64,000 nucleotides of DNA from Achromobacter arsenitoxydans SY8 (GCF_000236785.1 NZ_AGUF01000001.1:88424-152423); one strand, 5' to 3'. Positions 34,726 through 42,872 are shown, counted from the stretch's first letter. Made by a program: numbers and translations. The notes: a model not told the origin generated them from the letters alone.

Positions 34726-35237
34726 ACGTGAACTCCTCTATCCATATATAGACGCTCCACGAGGGTGTCGAAATTAAGTGCTGATATGCGCGGGACTATT
34801 CGTTTTAGGTCGGCCGCATTAGCGCGTTCTTCGATAAAATTTTCGGACTTCAAGAAGCCCTGCGGCAAAGACGCAACTTCGAGGGTGACATCCAACACTT
34901 CCGCCGTGTCAGTGCGCTCGACAGACACAAAACCTCTTCGCTTCAATGAAAAAATTATTTTGAAGACCTCTCTCTTATGCAGTTCCGCGTTAGTGAAACT
35001 TGAAAATAGTAATTCTCGATCCACGGGATTCGCTGGACGCATATTTTGCGTTCGGTCCAAAATATCAATTAACCGGCGATCATTCAGAAGCTGGATAAGG
35101 TACACGATTTTGCGATGGTCCTTTATTCGCTTGAGCGAGCCCCCGAGCAAATCCAGTGTCAAAAGGACGGAATACGCAATGAAATAAAAATCTTCCCCTG
35201 AGATGAAATATAGGGGGCGTTTGTTTCTAATTTCCAT
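34713..35237 (-). CDS. ABC-3C middle component (small helical protein)
   Basis: 174 residues, no catalytic motif visible, predicted mainly helical, with a stretch HKREVFKIIFSLKRRGFVSVERTD (about 84-107) that could be a winged-helix element. In ABC-3C systems a protein of this size sits between effector and ATPase genes and links them, so the assignment rests on size and position. The ATG at 35237 is preferred because GAGG lies six bases upstream; ATG 35249 and TTG 35252 are alternatives. It overlaps both neighbours by 11 to 13 bases. Confidence 0.65.
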   Translation of the reverse strand: MEIRNKRPLYFISGEDFYFIAYSVLLTLDLLGGSLKRIKDHRKIVYLIQLLNDRRLIDILDRTQNMRPANPVDRELLFSSFTNAELHKREVFKIIFSLKRRGFVSVERTDTAEVLDVTLEVASLPQGFLKSENFIEERANAADLKRIVPRISALNFDTLVERLYMDRGVHVWAA

Positions 35238-36483
35238 CGGGCACCTCATCAAGCGCTAAGAAACAATCGTCGAATAGCGTGAGTACCGCTCCCTTGATCG
35301 AATGGTTGTCCCTTTGCTTGTATCTATATGTCGTTCGCAGGCTCGTGACATGCTGCTCGGCCACGCTTGTCAAGTGGTCAATTGCATCGAGGACCTGACG
35401 TTCGGTCATAACCTGGGTGGCCGGCATCCCCAACAATTCTGCTTCACACACATCGAGTATTCGCCGTAGTAGGCCCTTCATTTCTCGTTGGCCTTCTTGT
35501 TCAACAGTGCGTGCGAGACCGCAGATCCGGGCTAACACTTTCAACTTCGATAGGCTGAAGGTGGGGCAGACGGACAAGATCTTCTCTTGCAGATTTCTGA
35601 AATCGTTCGCCGCAAGCTCGTCCCACTCCGCTACCGCCGGATCTTCCACGCGAAAGTCAGCACCGGACCCGAGAAGAATCTCGCTAAATATATTTCTGAG
35701 TGTGTCGGTATTCAGGATGCGATCAGAAGGTACAGGCTTTCCGGACCTCTTTTCCAACTCATTTAACAGGCTGGACAGTAAAAAACTTTCAAGATTGGCA
35801 TGTCGGTGGGTGAAGTAACGGGACGTTCTAATAGCATCAAGAGCTGATTGCTCCAAATCTTCGTTTGACTCTTCCGAGATGGACCAATCTATGCCTTCAA
35901 GGAATTTTCGAAATTCCTCGTTCGTCATCCCTTCTAACAATGCAAGAAAGCCAGTGCTCTTTTTGTTCTTGTATTGAGCAACATATTCTTCAGTGGTCAG
36001 GGATCGCGCAATTGCGAGTTCCTCTGAGGACAAGCACTTTCCTTCGACGAGGTGCTTGAGAATCTCGTAGAAGGATTGTCTGCAAGTTATGTTGAGCACT
36101 TTGCGAATTTCTACTGAGATACGCTCTTGCGCGATCGTGGCGGACGCATACACCCCGAGCTTTAGATCGCTTGTTCTACCAAAAGAGAAATAAAGGTCAA
36201 GGAAGGCCACGATCGTGTTTTTGATTGCCGATGAATTAAAACTTAGGCTTGAGCCGTAATACTTGTTTTCTTCACCGCTAATCTTTGCACCGCTGCTGCC
36301 ATCTATTAGAACGGAGTCCTCTAGCAATTCCATCGCGCAATGTACCAACCCATCTTTGTTGGCATCTATGCGCTGAAGAAATCGTATGGCAGCCCTGAGT
36401 TTCTGGAACCTAAACCCCTTCGTCTTGTCGCCCGCCTCCCGACAAATGACACTAGGGGCATCTACGCCACTGCTCACTGTCAT
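35227..36483 (-). CDS. ABC-3C effector candidate with DUF4297/Cap4-like N-terminal nuclease motif
   Basis: 418 residues, first gene of the operon. The N-terminal region starts GDKTKGFRFQKLRAAIRFL (residues 18-36), like the G-F-x-F-Q opening of DUF4297/Cap4-type restriction-fold nucleases. It is followed by MELLEDSVL (51-59) and EENKYY (71-76), so E52 or D56 with E72-x-K74 could form a PD-(D/E)XK site. The rest is helical and ends in a domain of unknown type, as expected for the fused C-terminal domain of ABC-3C effectors. AAGGAG precedes the ATG. The family call is inferred by pattern, and the nuclease motif is weak. Confidence 0.55.
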   Translation of the reverse strand: MTVSSGVDAPSVICREAGDKTKGFRFQKLRAAIRFLQRIDANKDGLVHCAMELLEDSVLIDGSSGAKISGEENKYYGSSLSFNSSAIKNTIVAFLDLYFSFGRTSDLKLGVYASATIAQERISVEIRKVLNITCRQSFYEILKHLVEGKCLSSEELAIARSLTTEEYVAQYKNKKSTGFLALLEGMTNEEFRKFLEGIDWSISEESNEDLEQSALDAIRTSRYFTHRHANLESFLLSSLLNELEKRSGKPVPSDRILNTDTLRNIFSEILLGSGADFRVEDPAVAEWDELAANDFRNLQEKILSVCPTFSLSKLKVLARICGLARTVEQEGQREMKGLLRRILDVCEAELLGMPATQVMTERQVLDAIDHLTSVAEQHVTSLRTTYRYKQRDNHSIKGAVLTLFDDCFLALDEVPDGN

Positions 36484-37035
36484 CTCCGCTCCTTAGCCAC
36501 ACGTTCATTTCGAGTTGTTACCGGAAATGTAGCACCTGTGGGTTCTCAACAAAAGTCACGCGCTCTAGACACCGGCAATGAAGACTTTTGGCAGTTCACC
36601 GCGTCCGCCTTGCCTGTCCGCGCAGTTTGGTCGCCGCGAAGCTGGTGTCGTCCGGAGGTCATCGTGGCAGCGCGCTACCGAAATTTCTTGCCACACACGC
36701 GTGTGACCGTTCCGCTCGATCAGTCTCTATCGTCGCGTCAGTGTCCAACCTAGTTAGAAAGAACGACGCGCCCTTGGCATCGCAGTAAGCGGCGCGCTGA
36801 AAGTACTAGAGCAGACAGAAGCGAGATGTTTTGCTTACAATCCCACAGCGCATCAGATCAATTGGTCGCTGTCAGCCAAGATCCAATAGCCCTTTCATCT
36901 GTAGATTTTGAAGTTTGTCTAAAGGACTGTGGACGGGTTGGGCCAAGAGGTTCGACTAGTTCAATGTATCTAGGCGATCACCCCCCAGCGGCTTGTCGTC
37001 TATCTTTAGATTGCCTTCTCTTTGGAGACTCATGC
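36484..37035. other. 552-base divergent intergenic region in the defence island
   Basis: Lies between the start of the ABC-3C operon and the divergent HEPN gene, so it must hold both promoters. No open frame with a convincing ribosome binding site or family resemblance was seen, and no repeat array. An in-frame extension of the HEPN gene reaches back to 36826 but looks non-coding. Confidence 0.5.
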
Positions 37036-38361
37036 ATGTCGGCGATAATTCCAAGCCCAAATGAGCCGGTGCTGCCGGCACTACCTGCCACAGTTTTACC
37101 CGCAATCGCGGCACTTACTGCTTCGCTGGGTATCCCTAGAACTGTGCTGGCGAGTGACGAAGAGATTGCGTACGCATGGAGGGATTTGCCGCGAGAGCTT
37201 CGCGAGATCCCCGCAGACCTTCGCGATGCGCTAATTGCTCGGATGTGCGTTGCGGTTAGTACGGGATTGTTTGACGGCGCGATCAACTACGCTTGGAACG
37301 CTGCAATTATTCAGCTTAGGAACAAAGTCAAGAACTTTGGCTTGCCAATAGTTGCGCAGATCCTGCAAGCTGATTTTGAAGAGAAGCACTTGCTTGAGCT
37401 GCAAGACAGCCGGCTATTGGATCTCTGCCTTAAGCTAAATCTAATTACCGAAGACGGGTTCTTTTTTCTCGATCAGTGCCGAGACATCAGAAACAACTAT
37501 TCTGCTGCTCATCCGACGATTGGTTCGGTAAACGACAGAGAGTTTGTCACCTTCCTAAATAGATGTGTGCGTTATGCGCTTGCTGACACATCTTCACCGC
37601 GTGGGGTGGATATTGGTGCATTTATCTCGGCTCTTAAAGGCGCAAGATTCACATCTAACCAGTTCGACGTCTGGGTCCAGCGTCTTAATGACACACATGA
37701 CGCCCAGAGGCAACTTCTTGTGGGCATGGTTCACGGCATTTACTGCGATCCAAATGCTTCCGAGCCATCACGGCTCAACTCTCTTGACATCTGCGAGAGC
37801 CTGAAGACCGCATTCAACGCAGCAACGCGTTCGGATCTGGTAATTAAGCACAGTGAATATGCAGCGAAAGGCGACGAGCAACGCCACACTGCGTCACTTC
37901 AGTTTTTCGAGAAACTTGGACTACTTTCGCTCCTCAACGAGTCGGAGCAACATGCTGTTTTCTATCGCGCCACGGAACGCCTGTGGAACGCTCACAACGG
38001 TATGAACAACTTCTATAACGAGCCTGCCTTCGCAGAGCGGCTTTACGAAATCTCACAACAGGGGGCGGTTCCGGAGACAGTACAGGAGCACTTCGTCCAA
38101 ACCATTTGCTGCGCCTACGTTGGTAATGGCTATGGCGTTTCGTGGGCTGCCGCAGCAACATACGAGAAGCTTATCCAATCGTTCTCTCCTAGGGAGATTG
38201 CCACGATGATTAGGTTGGCGGCGTCGAGTCACACTGTTCTTGGGCGCCGGGTCGCCAGCCTTGCATCATGTCGGCAGCGGTTCAAGCAAGCTCTTCAGCT
38301 CATTGATGCTGCTAGCGTGCCGAGTGGTGTCAAAGCATGGTACGACCATCTCATGGCTTGA
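37036..38361 (+). CDS. HEPN-type RNase candidate
   Basis: 441 residues, largely helical. The stretch DQCRDIRNNYSAAHP (146-160) contains R152-N153 and H159, matching the HEPN consensus R(N)-x4-6-H, and sits between two long helices as in HEPN ribonucleases. The rest is unrecognised. The ATG at 37036 has GGAG eight bases upstream; the frame is open from 36826, but the extra 70 residues look unlike protein. The gene is divergent from the ABC-3C operon and has similar, lower-GC base composition. It may be a separate abortive-infection gene or a partner. Confidence 0.55.
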   Translation: MSAIIPSPNEPVLPALPATVLPAIAALTASLGIPRTVLASDEEIAYAWRDLPRELREIPADLRDALIARMCVAVSTGLFDGAINYAWNAAIIQLRNKVKNFGLPIVAQILQADFEEKHLLELQDSRLLDLCLKLNLITEDGFFFLDQCRDIRNNYSAAHPTIGSVNDREFVTFLNRCVRYALADTSSPRGVDIGAFISALKGARFTSNQFDVWVQRLNDTHDAQRQLLVGMVHGIYCDPNASEPSRLNSLDICESLKTAFNAATRSDLVIKHSEYAAKGDEQRHTASLQFFEKLGLLSLLNESEQHAVFYRATERLWNAHNGMNNFYNEPAFAERLYEISQQGAVPETVQEHFVQTICCAYVGNGYGVSWAAAATYEKLIQSFSPREIATMIRLAASSHTVLGRRVASLASCRQRFKQALQLIDAASVPSGVKAWYDHLMA

Positions 38362-38540
38362 GTAGGCTACAAATTCAGTCAAGCCGACGCAGCCTCGCGG
38401 CACTGCTCTACTCAATCGTCAGATTTCGAGGCTTTTCTCAAGAAGACTGCTGACCGCGTTAGACCGGAAGCAAAAGTAGGCTGACGACCGCCCCAATTCT
38501 CAGTCGCCAATTTATCCCTCCCTTTTCACCTAGGATCGCT
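38362..38540. other. Intergenic stretch, nothing recognised
   Basis: Follows the HEPN gene and precedes the structured leader. No gene, repeat or terminator with a T-run was recognised. Confidence 0.5.
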
Positions 38541-38777
38541 CCACACCGTATACTCCCCCGACTACCGCCACCAACGGTAGCCCGGTGTGGAAGCCGGTAA
38601 ATTCGTCGGTGTTGACCTCCCAGTCAGCACGCCTTCGCACGTCCAATGGGCGGGCTTTGGCAGGGGTGCGCTAGTCGCACGCCGGTTCCGACGATCCGGT
38701 CTTCCAACCTTGTCCTGTGCCCGCCCGCCTCATTTGGAAGTGGGGCAGCGGGATTTCCACATCGTCGGAGGAAGTCC
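38541..38777 (+). ncRNA. Structured leader before a small gene
   Basis: Several nested inverted repeats: CCACACCG (38541-38548) with CGGTGTGG (38583-38590) enclosing CTACCG/CGGTAG (38562-38580); GTGCG/CGCAC (38666-38680); CCGG/CCGG after it; and GGGCGGGC (38648-38655) with GCCCGCCC (38719-38726). The leader ends at GGAGGAAG, a strong ribosome binding site. The density of pairing suggests a folded RNA element, such as a cis-regulator, rather than a plain promoter. No known riboswitch class was recognised. Confidence 0.5.
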
Positions 38778-39110
38778 ATGCAATCCCATCCCCTCACCGA
38801 TAACCCCTGGGCCGTCGACACCAACCCCGAACACGGCCTGGTTCCCCTCTCCCACCTCTACAACATCGACCGCGCTCGCTATGCGATCGCGTCGATCGCA
38901 CGCCTTGTCGGCAACAGCGCCTCCGAACCTGACGCCACCGGCACGCAGCCGCTGGACGCATGGACGGTGGCCGCGTTGATGGGCGGCGTGGAAGGCCTGT
39001 GTGAGCACATGGGCGTCATGACCGAGGCCATGCTGGAAACGGCACGAGCCTGCGCGCAAGATGCCGATTGCGCCGATCCCACGCACGACGCGCCCGCGTC
39101 GATTCAATAA
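38778..39110 (+). CDS. Small protein of unknown function (DUF3077-like layout)
   Basis: 110 residues, acidic and helical, starting MQSHPLTDNPWAVDTN. GGAGGAAG before the ATG is a strong start signal. The middle (RARYAIASIARLVGN and LDAWTVAALMGGVEGL) resembles in layout the small DUF3077-type proteins of pseudomonads, which also follow long folded leaders; that comparison is from memory and tentative. No function is known. Confidence 0.6.
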   Translation: MQSHPLTDNPWAVDTNPEHGLVPLSHLYNIDRARYAIASIARLVGNSASEPDATGTQPLDAWTVAALMGGVEGLCEHMGVMTEAMLETARACAQDADCADPTHDAPASIQ

Positions 39111-39296
39111 GCGCAAAAAGGGCTCGGCCCCGCCGCGATGTGCTACCGGCTGGCTGCAGTGTTGTTTCACGGTTGGATACGGCGGGATGGCGTGCTGGAA
39201 GCGATGACGTGGGAGCATCCGGTGTAATCGCGCCGATGCAAGAAATCGGCCACGCGCGGGCATCATGTTGGCCCGCGCAATCCAGATGCGATGGCC

Positions 39297-39719
39297 TCAG
39301 TTCGGCTTCCAGTTCACGCCGTCGGAGGTACGGTGCCTGGGCGTTCCCACGCAGCACCCGCCCGCGCCCAACGCCTGCCGCCCGATGAATGCCGTCACGC
39401 CACCCTTCTCTGCCGTAAGCGATTGGCTCAAGCATGAGGTGGGCAGCGGGTAGAGATCGCCTTCCAGCACCAATGACCAGCTGACGTTCCCGCCACCGGC
39501 ATCGTCAACCCGATACACCTTGCAATTGTGGGCGAGCAGGTGAATGGGTTTGCCCGCTAGCACGCCTTTGAATTGATGTTCGGGCGGCGCGTCGCGGGTG
39601 GCGATGGTTTCGGCGGTGAGCTTGGATCCGGGCGGTGGCGGCGGCAGTGAGGGTTCGCAGCCCGCGAGCACGCTGGCTGCGCACAGCGTGAGGGTTGTGC
39701 GGATTACGGTGGGCGTCAT
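39297..39719 (-). CDS. Predicted lipoprotein, unknown function
   Basis: 140 residues with a lipoprotein signal: MTPTVIRTTLTLCAAS followed by the lipobox VLAGC, then a proline-rich linker (SLPPPPPG). The mature part has several cysteines (HNCKVYRVDD, TSCLSQ, GGCC) and LLAHNCKVYRV...WSLVLEGDLYPLP. The name-giving family was not recognised. A TTG six bases upstream is ignored. It is followed on the same strand, upstream, by the glutaredoxin gene. Confidence 0.7.
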   Translation of the reverse strand: MTPTVIRTTLTLCAASVLAGCEPSLPPPPPGSKLTAETIATRDAPPEHQFKGVLAGKPIHLLAHNCKVYRVDDAGGGNVSWSLVLEGDLYPLPTSCLSQSLTAEKGGVTAFIGRQALGAGGCCVGTPRHRTSDGVNWKPN

Positions 39720-39734
39720 GAGCAAGCGGCCCTG

Positions 39735-40109
39735 TCAGGCGACGTTGGCAAAACGCTTTTCAAGGTACGCAATGATGTCGTTGGATTCATACATCCAGCG
39801 CGTGCCGCCCGCTTCTTCGATGCGCAAACACGGCACTTTCACTTTGCCGCCACCCGTCTGCAACGCGGCGCGCGCCTCGGGGTCGCCCTTGGCGTCCTTC
39901 AACGCGATAGGCACGTTGAGCCGATGCATGGCGCGGCGTGTCTTCACGCAAAATGGGCAGGCCTGAAACTGATACAGCGAGAGCGAAGCCGCGTCGGCGT
40001 TGACGGCGGCCTGGCCTTGCGGCGAGCGCTTCTGCGGACGCGGACGGGTTAGTGCGTCGCCCAGGACAATGATTTGACCCAGGCCGACACGCAGGGCTTT
40101 GACGAGCAT
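39735..40109 (-). CDS. Glutaredoxin-family protein
   Basis: 124 residues with a thioredoxin-fold domain after a basic N-terminal extension of about 40 residues. The redox pair is C51-P-F-C54 in FQACPFCVKTRRAMHRL, and VKVPCLRI supplies the cis-proline. GGTRWMYESNDIIAYLEK is the glutathione-binding end. It probably reduces disulfides with glutathione in the cytoplasm; the N-terminal LGQIIVLGDAL could also anchor it to the membrane. The lipoprotein gene follows 15 bases on. Confidence 0.85.
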   Translation of the reverse strand: MLVKALRVGLGQIIVLGDALTRPRPQKRSPQGQAAVNADAASLSLYQFQACPFCVKTRRAMHRLNVPIALKDAKGDPEARAALQTGGGKVKVPCLRIEEAGGTRWMYESNDIIAYLEKRFANVA

Positions 40110-40323
40110 GAATGTGGACTCGGAATGTTGAAAGAGGCTGCCAGTCTACTCTGTGCGGCGGCGCTTGCGCCCGCGGGGCGCGGTCAGGACGCGGATGGGG
40201 ATTGGCGCAGTCCATGAACGATCGCTGCGATATCATGCCCAGGCGCCCTCGCCCCACGCACGCTCAGCGGGATGGCAGGCGCCGCTTTGCCCAACATCTG
40301 AACTCATAAAGGAACGAAGACCG

Positions 40324-41388
40324 ATGACGCTGTCTCGCCGCGTGCTTGCCCTTGTATGCGTGTCTGCCCTGTCCGCCCCGGTTGCTGCCTGGGCACAGTC
40401 GACAAACGATGGAAAGCTGGACGCGGAAGCGGCAGCCATGCGAGAGCGGCATCTTGCGAACACCGACAAGCTGTTTGATGAAGCCCGCAAGGACATGGCG
40501 CTGGTGGTGATCCCGACCGTCAATTTCGATGCCGGGCCGCCGCGCAATTTCGACGACGCGGCCACGCGGGACCAATTCACCCGGCAGAGCAGCACGCTGT
40601 TGCATTGGCAGCATAAGACCGAGAAGGGATACGCGATGACGGTCGGGCAAGGCAAGCACAAGTTTGACTTCTCCGATACGGGTCCGCTGTTCCAGACGAC
40701 GCGCGGCGCGTTGGCGTATCAGGTGCTTCCGGTGTGGCCTGGAGAGTACCGGCTTAATCGGATTACCTACCACCAGCCGCGGACGGAGCTGCCGGATTCG
40801 ACGGCGCGCGCGAAGTCGATGGATTATCAGAAGGATCTCGGCATGGCGACGCTGACCGAGACGGCGGATATCGACTTCAAGAAGGAAGGGCCGTGGACGC
40901 CGCTTTCACCCAGCGAGGATGGGCTGGGTTCAGGCTGCGAGGTTACGTTGCGTTTCGGGGAAGGCTGCAACGAGGCTGCCCGCGAGTATCGCTGGGTGGA
41001 GGGGGCCAGGCGCGCATTCCACAATCGAGAGGCAGAGATGTTGCCGGTTGCCGGCGTTGACACGGAACTGCTCTTTACGCCCTTGGCCACGATTACGCTG
41101 AAGGCGGGCGACGTGGTGCTGATGGACGGGTTCAAGTTGCCGGATGACCAGCCCGCCATCGCCAAGGATTCGTGCGGGGTGTTGGCCCGGGAATGGGTGT
41201 GTACGGTGGATTCGATGACCCTGGAGCGCCTGCCTGCCAGCCTTGAGGATTTTCGGAAGGCGGCTACTGCCGGCAGTTTCCAATTGCCCAAGCTGGACGC
41301 CGCGCTGCGGGATCTGGTTTATGTGGAACCCAAGTACTACTTCGAACCGGCGGCTGGGGCGCCGAATCGGTTTGATATGAAGAAGTAA
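40324..41388 (+). CDS. Secreted protein of unknown function
   Basis: 354 residues with a clear signal peptide (MTLSRRVLALVCVSALSAPVAAWAQ). The mature part contains three or more cysteines (GSGCEVTLRFGEGC; KDSCGVLAREWVC) that may form disulfides in the periplasm. The pattern WPGEYRLNRITYH resembles bacterial surface or assembly factors that measure a cost or limit, but no family was recognised. GGAACG lies before the ATG. An upstream extension to 40153 looks non-coding. Confidence 0.7.
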   Translation: MTLSRRVLALVCVSALSAPVAAWAQSTNDGKLDAEAAAMRERHLANTDKLFDEARKDMALVVIPTVNFDAGPPRNFDDAATRDQFTRQSSTLLHWQHKTEKGYAMTVGQGKHKFDFSDTGPLFQTTRGALAYQVLPVWPGEYRLNRITYHQPRTELPDSTARAKSMDYQKDLGMATLTETADIDFKKEGPWTPLSPSEDGLGSGCEVTLRFGEGCNEAAREYRWVEGARRAFHNREAEMLPVAGVDTELLFTPLATITLKAGDVVLMDGFKLPDDQPAIAKDSCGVLAREWVCTVDSMTLERLPASLEDFRKAATAGSFQLPKLDAALRDLVYVEPKYYFEPAAGAPNRFDMKK

Positions 41389-41540
41389 GGGCCTAACGCA
41401 AGGAAGCTGCCGGGTGATTGGGGCCGGTGGTTCTTGCTGCAGCTTCTGCACCTGAGACTGCGCGCGTTCTGCCGCAGATTCACGCATCAAATCCGAAGTA
41501 GTCATTTCGGCGAAGAGACTCGCCGCGCTTCTCTTCGTCT

Positions 41541-41702
41541 GATCTTCGCCTCCGCAAAGGGGACGGCCGGATCAACGTCATCACAATATTGGCCCGCGGG
41601 GAGGTAGTGCTCCTGATGGTGTACGCCAAAGCCAAGTTCGACAACGTGCCCGCCTCGTTCCTAGCCAAACTCAAGGAGTGCTTTGATGGCCAAGAAACCT
41701 GA
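41541..41702 (+). pseudogene. C-terminal remnant of a RelE/HigB-type toxin
   Basis: The frame DLRLRKGDGRINVITILA...EVVLLMVYAKAKFDNVPASFLAKLKEC follows the end of RelE-like toxins (R-x-hhhh, then hhhh-Y-A-K-x-x-x-D-N-h-P, then LK). No start codon and no N-terminal half are found upstream in any frame. It overlaps the antitoxin start by 17 bases, the normal toxin-first arrangement. Confidence 0.6.
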
Positions 41703-41967
41703 TCCCGAGATGGCCGAATTTGAGGCAGCTTTGCTGCGTAGCGCGAAGCAGGCTGCAAAAGGCCAATACGCCCGTGTGCACAAGCCTGAGGAGATTGTGC
41801 GTCGCCGTGGCCGGCCCCTGGGCAGCACTGCCGCAACCCGGAAGTCCGCAACAACCATTCGTCTTGATGAGGAGATCCTGTCTGCTTTCAAGGCCACAGG
41901 ACAGGGTTGGCAGACGCGCATCAACAATGCGCTGAGGGACTGGTTGAAGACGCATCGCTTGACGTGA
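41686..41967 (+). CDS. BrnA-like ribbon-helix-helix antitoxin
   Basis: 93 residues. The C-terminal half (ATTIRLDEEILSAFKATGQG, WQTRINNALRDWLK) is the BrnA/CopG-type DNA-binding domain; the N-terminal half is basic and disordered and would wrap the toxin. AAGGAG lies eight bases before the ATG; a TTG one codon earlier is ignored. BrnA usually pairs with BrnT, but the remnant upstream looks RelE-like. The antitoxin looks intact. Confidence 0.75.
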   Translation: MAKKPDPEMAEFEAALLRSAKQAAKGQYARVHKPEEIVRRRGRPLGSTAATRKSATTIRLDEEILSAFKATGQGWQTRINNALRDWLKTHRLT

Positions 41968-41991
41968 GAAGGGAGCAAACGACGGCCCACT

Positions 41992-42867
41992 TCATGCGCT
42001 GTCGGCCAGCCTTAGCGTGTTGACCAACAGGCTATACAGGCTGTCCACCGCTTTCGATCCCCGCGACCCCTTGCTTCGATAGACGGCTACCTGCATGGGT
42101 TCCAGCGGGCCCAGCCCATGCTGGCTGCCCAGTATCTGCAAGTGTGGCGGGACGCTGCATTGCGTCAGGACGGCGACCGCCAGGCCGCTTTCGACTGCGG
42201 CGATCTGTCCGGCGAGGCTTGAGCTGTTGTAGACCAGCCTGTGTTTGCGCCCTTGCAGCGCCAGCGCGTTGAGGGCGCTGCGGCGCGCCAGGCTGGATTC
42301 CTCGTACATGGCGATGGGCAAGGGATCGCGGCGCCATAGCGCAAACTCTTCTGATCCGATCCACACCATGGGCTCATGGAACAGCAAGGTGCCGCGGCGG
42401 GCGTGGTCGCGCGACACCAGGGCCAGGTCCAGGTCGCCTGACGCCACGCGCGGGATGAGCGAGGTCGACTGTTCGCAGCTCAGGACGATCTCCACGCCGC
42501 TGTGGCGCGGCGCGAAGCGCTTGAGCACCGGCGTCAGGTATTTCGCGGCGTAGTCGTCGGGTACGCCCAGGCGCACCACGCCGCGCAGTTCCTCGCCGCT
42601 CAGCGCGATGTGGGCCTCGGCCTGCAGGTCCAGGATGCGGCGGGCGTAGCCCAGCAGTTTTTGCCCTTCGGTGGTGAGTTCCAGCGTGCGGGTGTCGCGT
42701 TCGACCAGCCGGTGGCCCAGCGCGGCTTCGAGTTTCTTGAGCTGCATGCTGACGGCCGATTGGGACCGGTGCACTTCGCCCGCCGCGCGCGACAGGGATC
42801 CCGCGTCGATCACGGCAACGAATGATCGCAACCAGTCCATCTGGAGATCGCGCGTCGAAAAGCTCAT
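41992..42867 (-). CDS. LysR-family transcriptional regulator
   Basis: 291 residues with the N-terminal helix-turn-helix (MDWLRSFVAVIDAGSLSRAAGEVHRSQSAVSMQLKKLE) and an effector domain starting VRLGVPDDYAAKYL. It is divergent from the EamA exporter gene, 76 bases away, so it probably controls that gene. TTCGATTTTCGAA lies in the gap, near its start. Confidence 0.9.
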   Translation of the reverse strand: MSFSTRDLQMDWLRSFVAVIDAGSLSRAAGEVHRSQSAVSMQLKKLEAALGHRLVERDTRTLELTTEGQKLLGYARRILDLQAEAHIALSGEELRGVVRLGVPDDYAAKYLTPVLKRFAPRHSGVEIVLSCEQSTSLIPRVASGDLDLALVSRDHARRGTLLFHEPMVWIGSEEFALWRRDPLPIAMYEESSLARRSALNALALQGRKHRLVYNSSSLAGQIAAVESGLAVAVLTQCSVPPHLQILGSQHGLGPLEPMQVAVYRSKGSRGSKAVDSLYSLLVNTLRLADSA

Positions 42868-42872
42868 GATGT

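Noticed and set aside
36826-37035. N-terminal extension of the HEPN gene
   Set aside because: The added 70 residues are cysteine- and serine-rich with no helical pattern, and the inner ATG has GGAG eight bases upstream.
38587-38979. Alternative plus-strand frame across the structured leader
   Set aside because: Product is proline/arginine-rich; the frame from 38778 has the strong ribosome binding site.
41384-41505. Minus-strand frame start MTTSDLMRESAAERAQSQ as a small gene
   Set aside because: It runs on antisense through the secreted-protein gene and has no ribosome binding site.
41686-41967. Complete BrnTA pair
   Set aside because: The frame before the antitoxin resembles the end of RelE-type toxins rather than BrnT, and no start codon is available.
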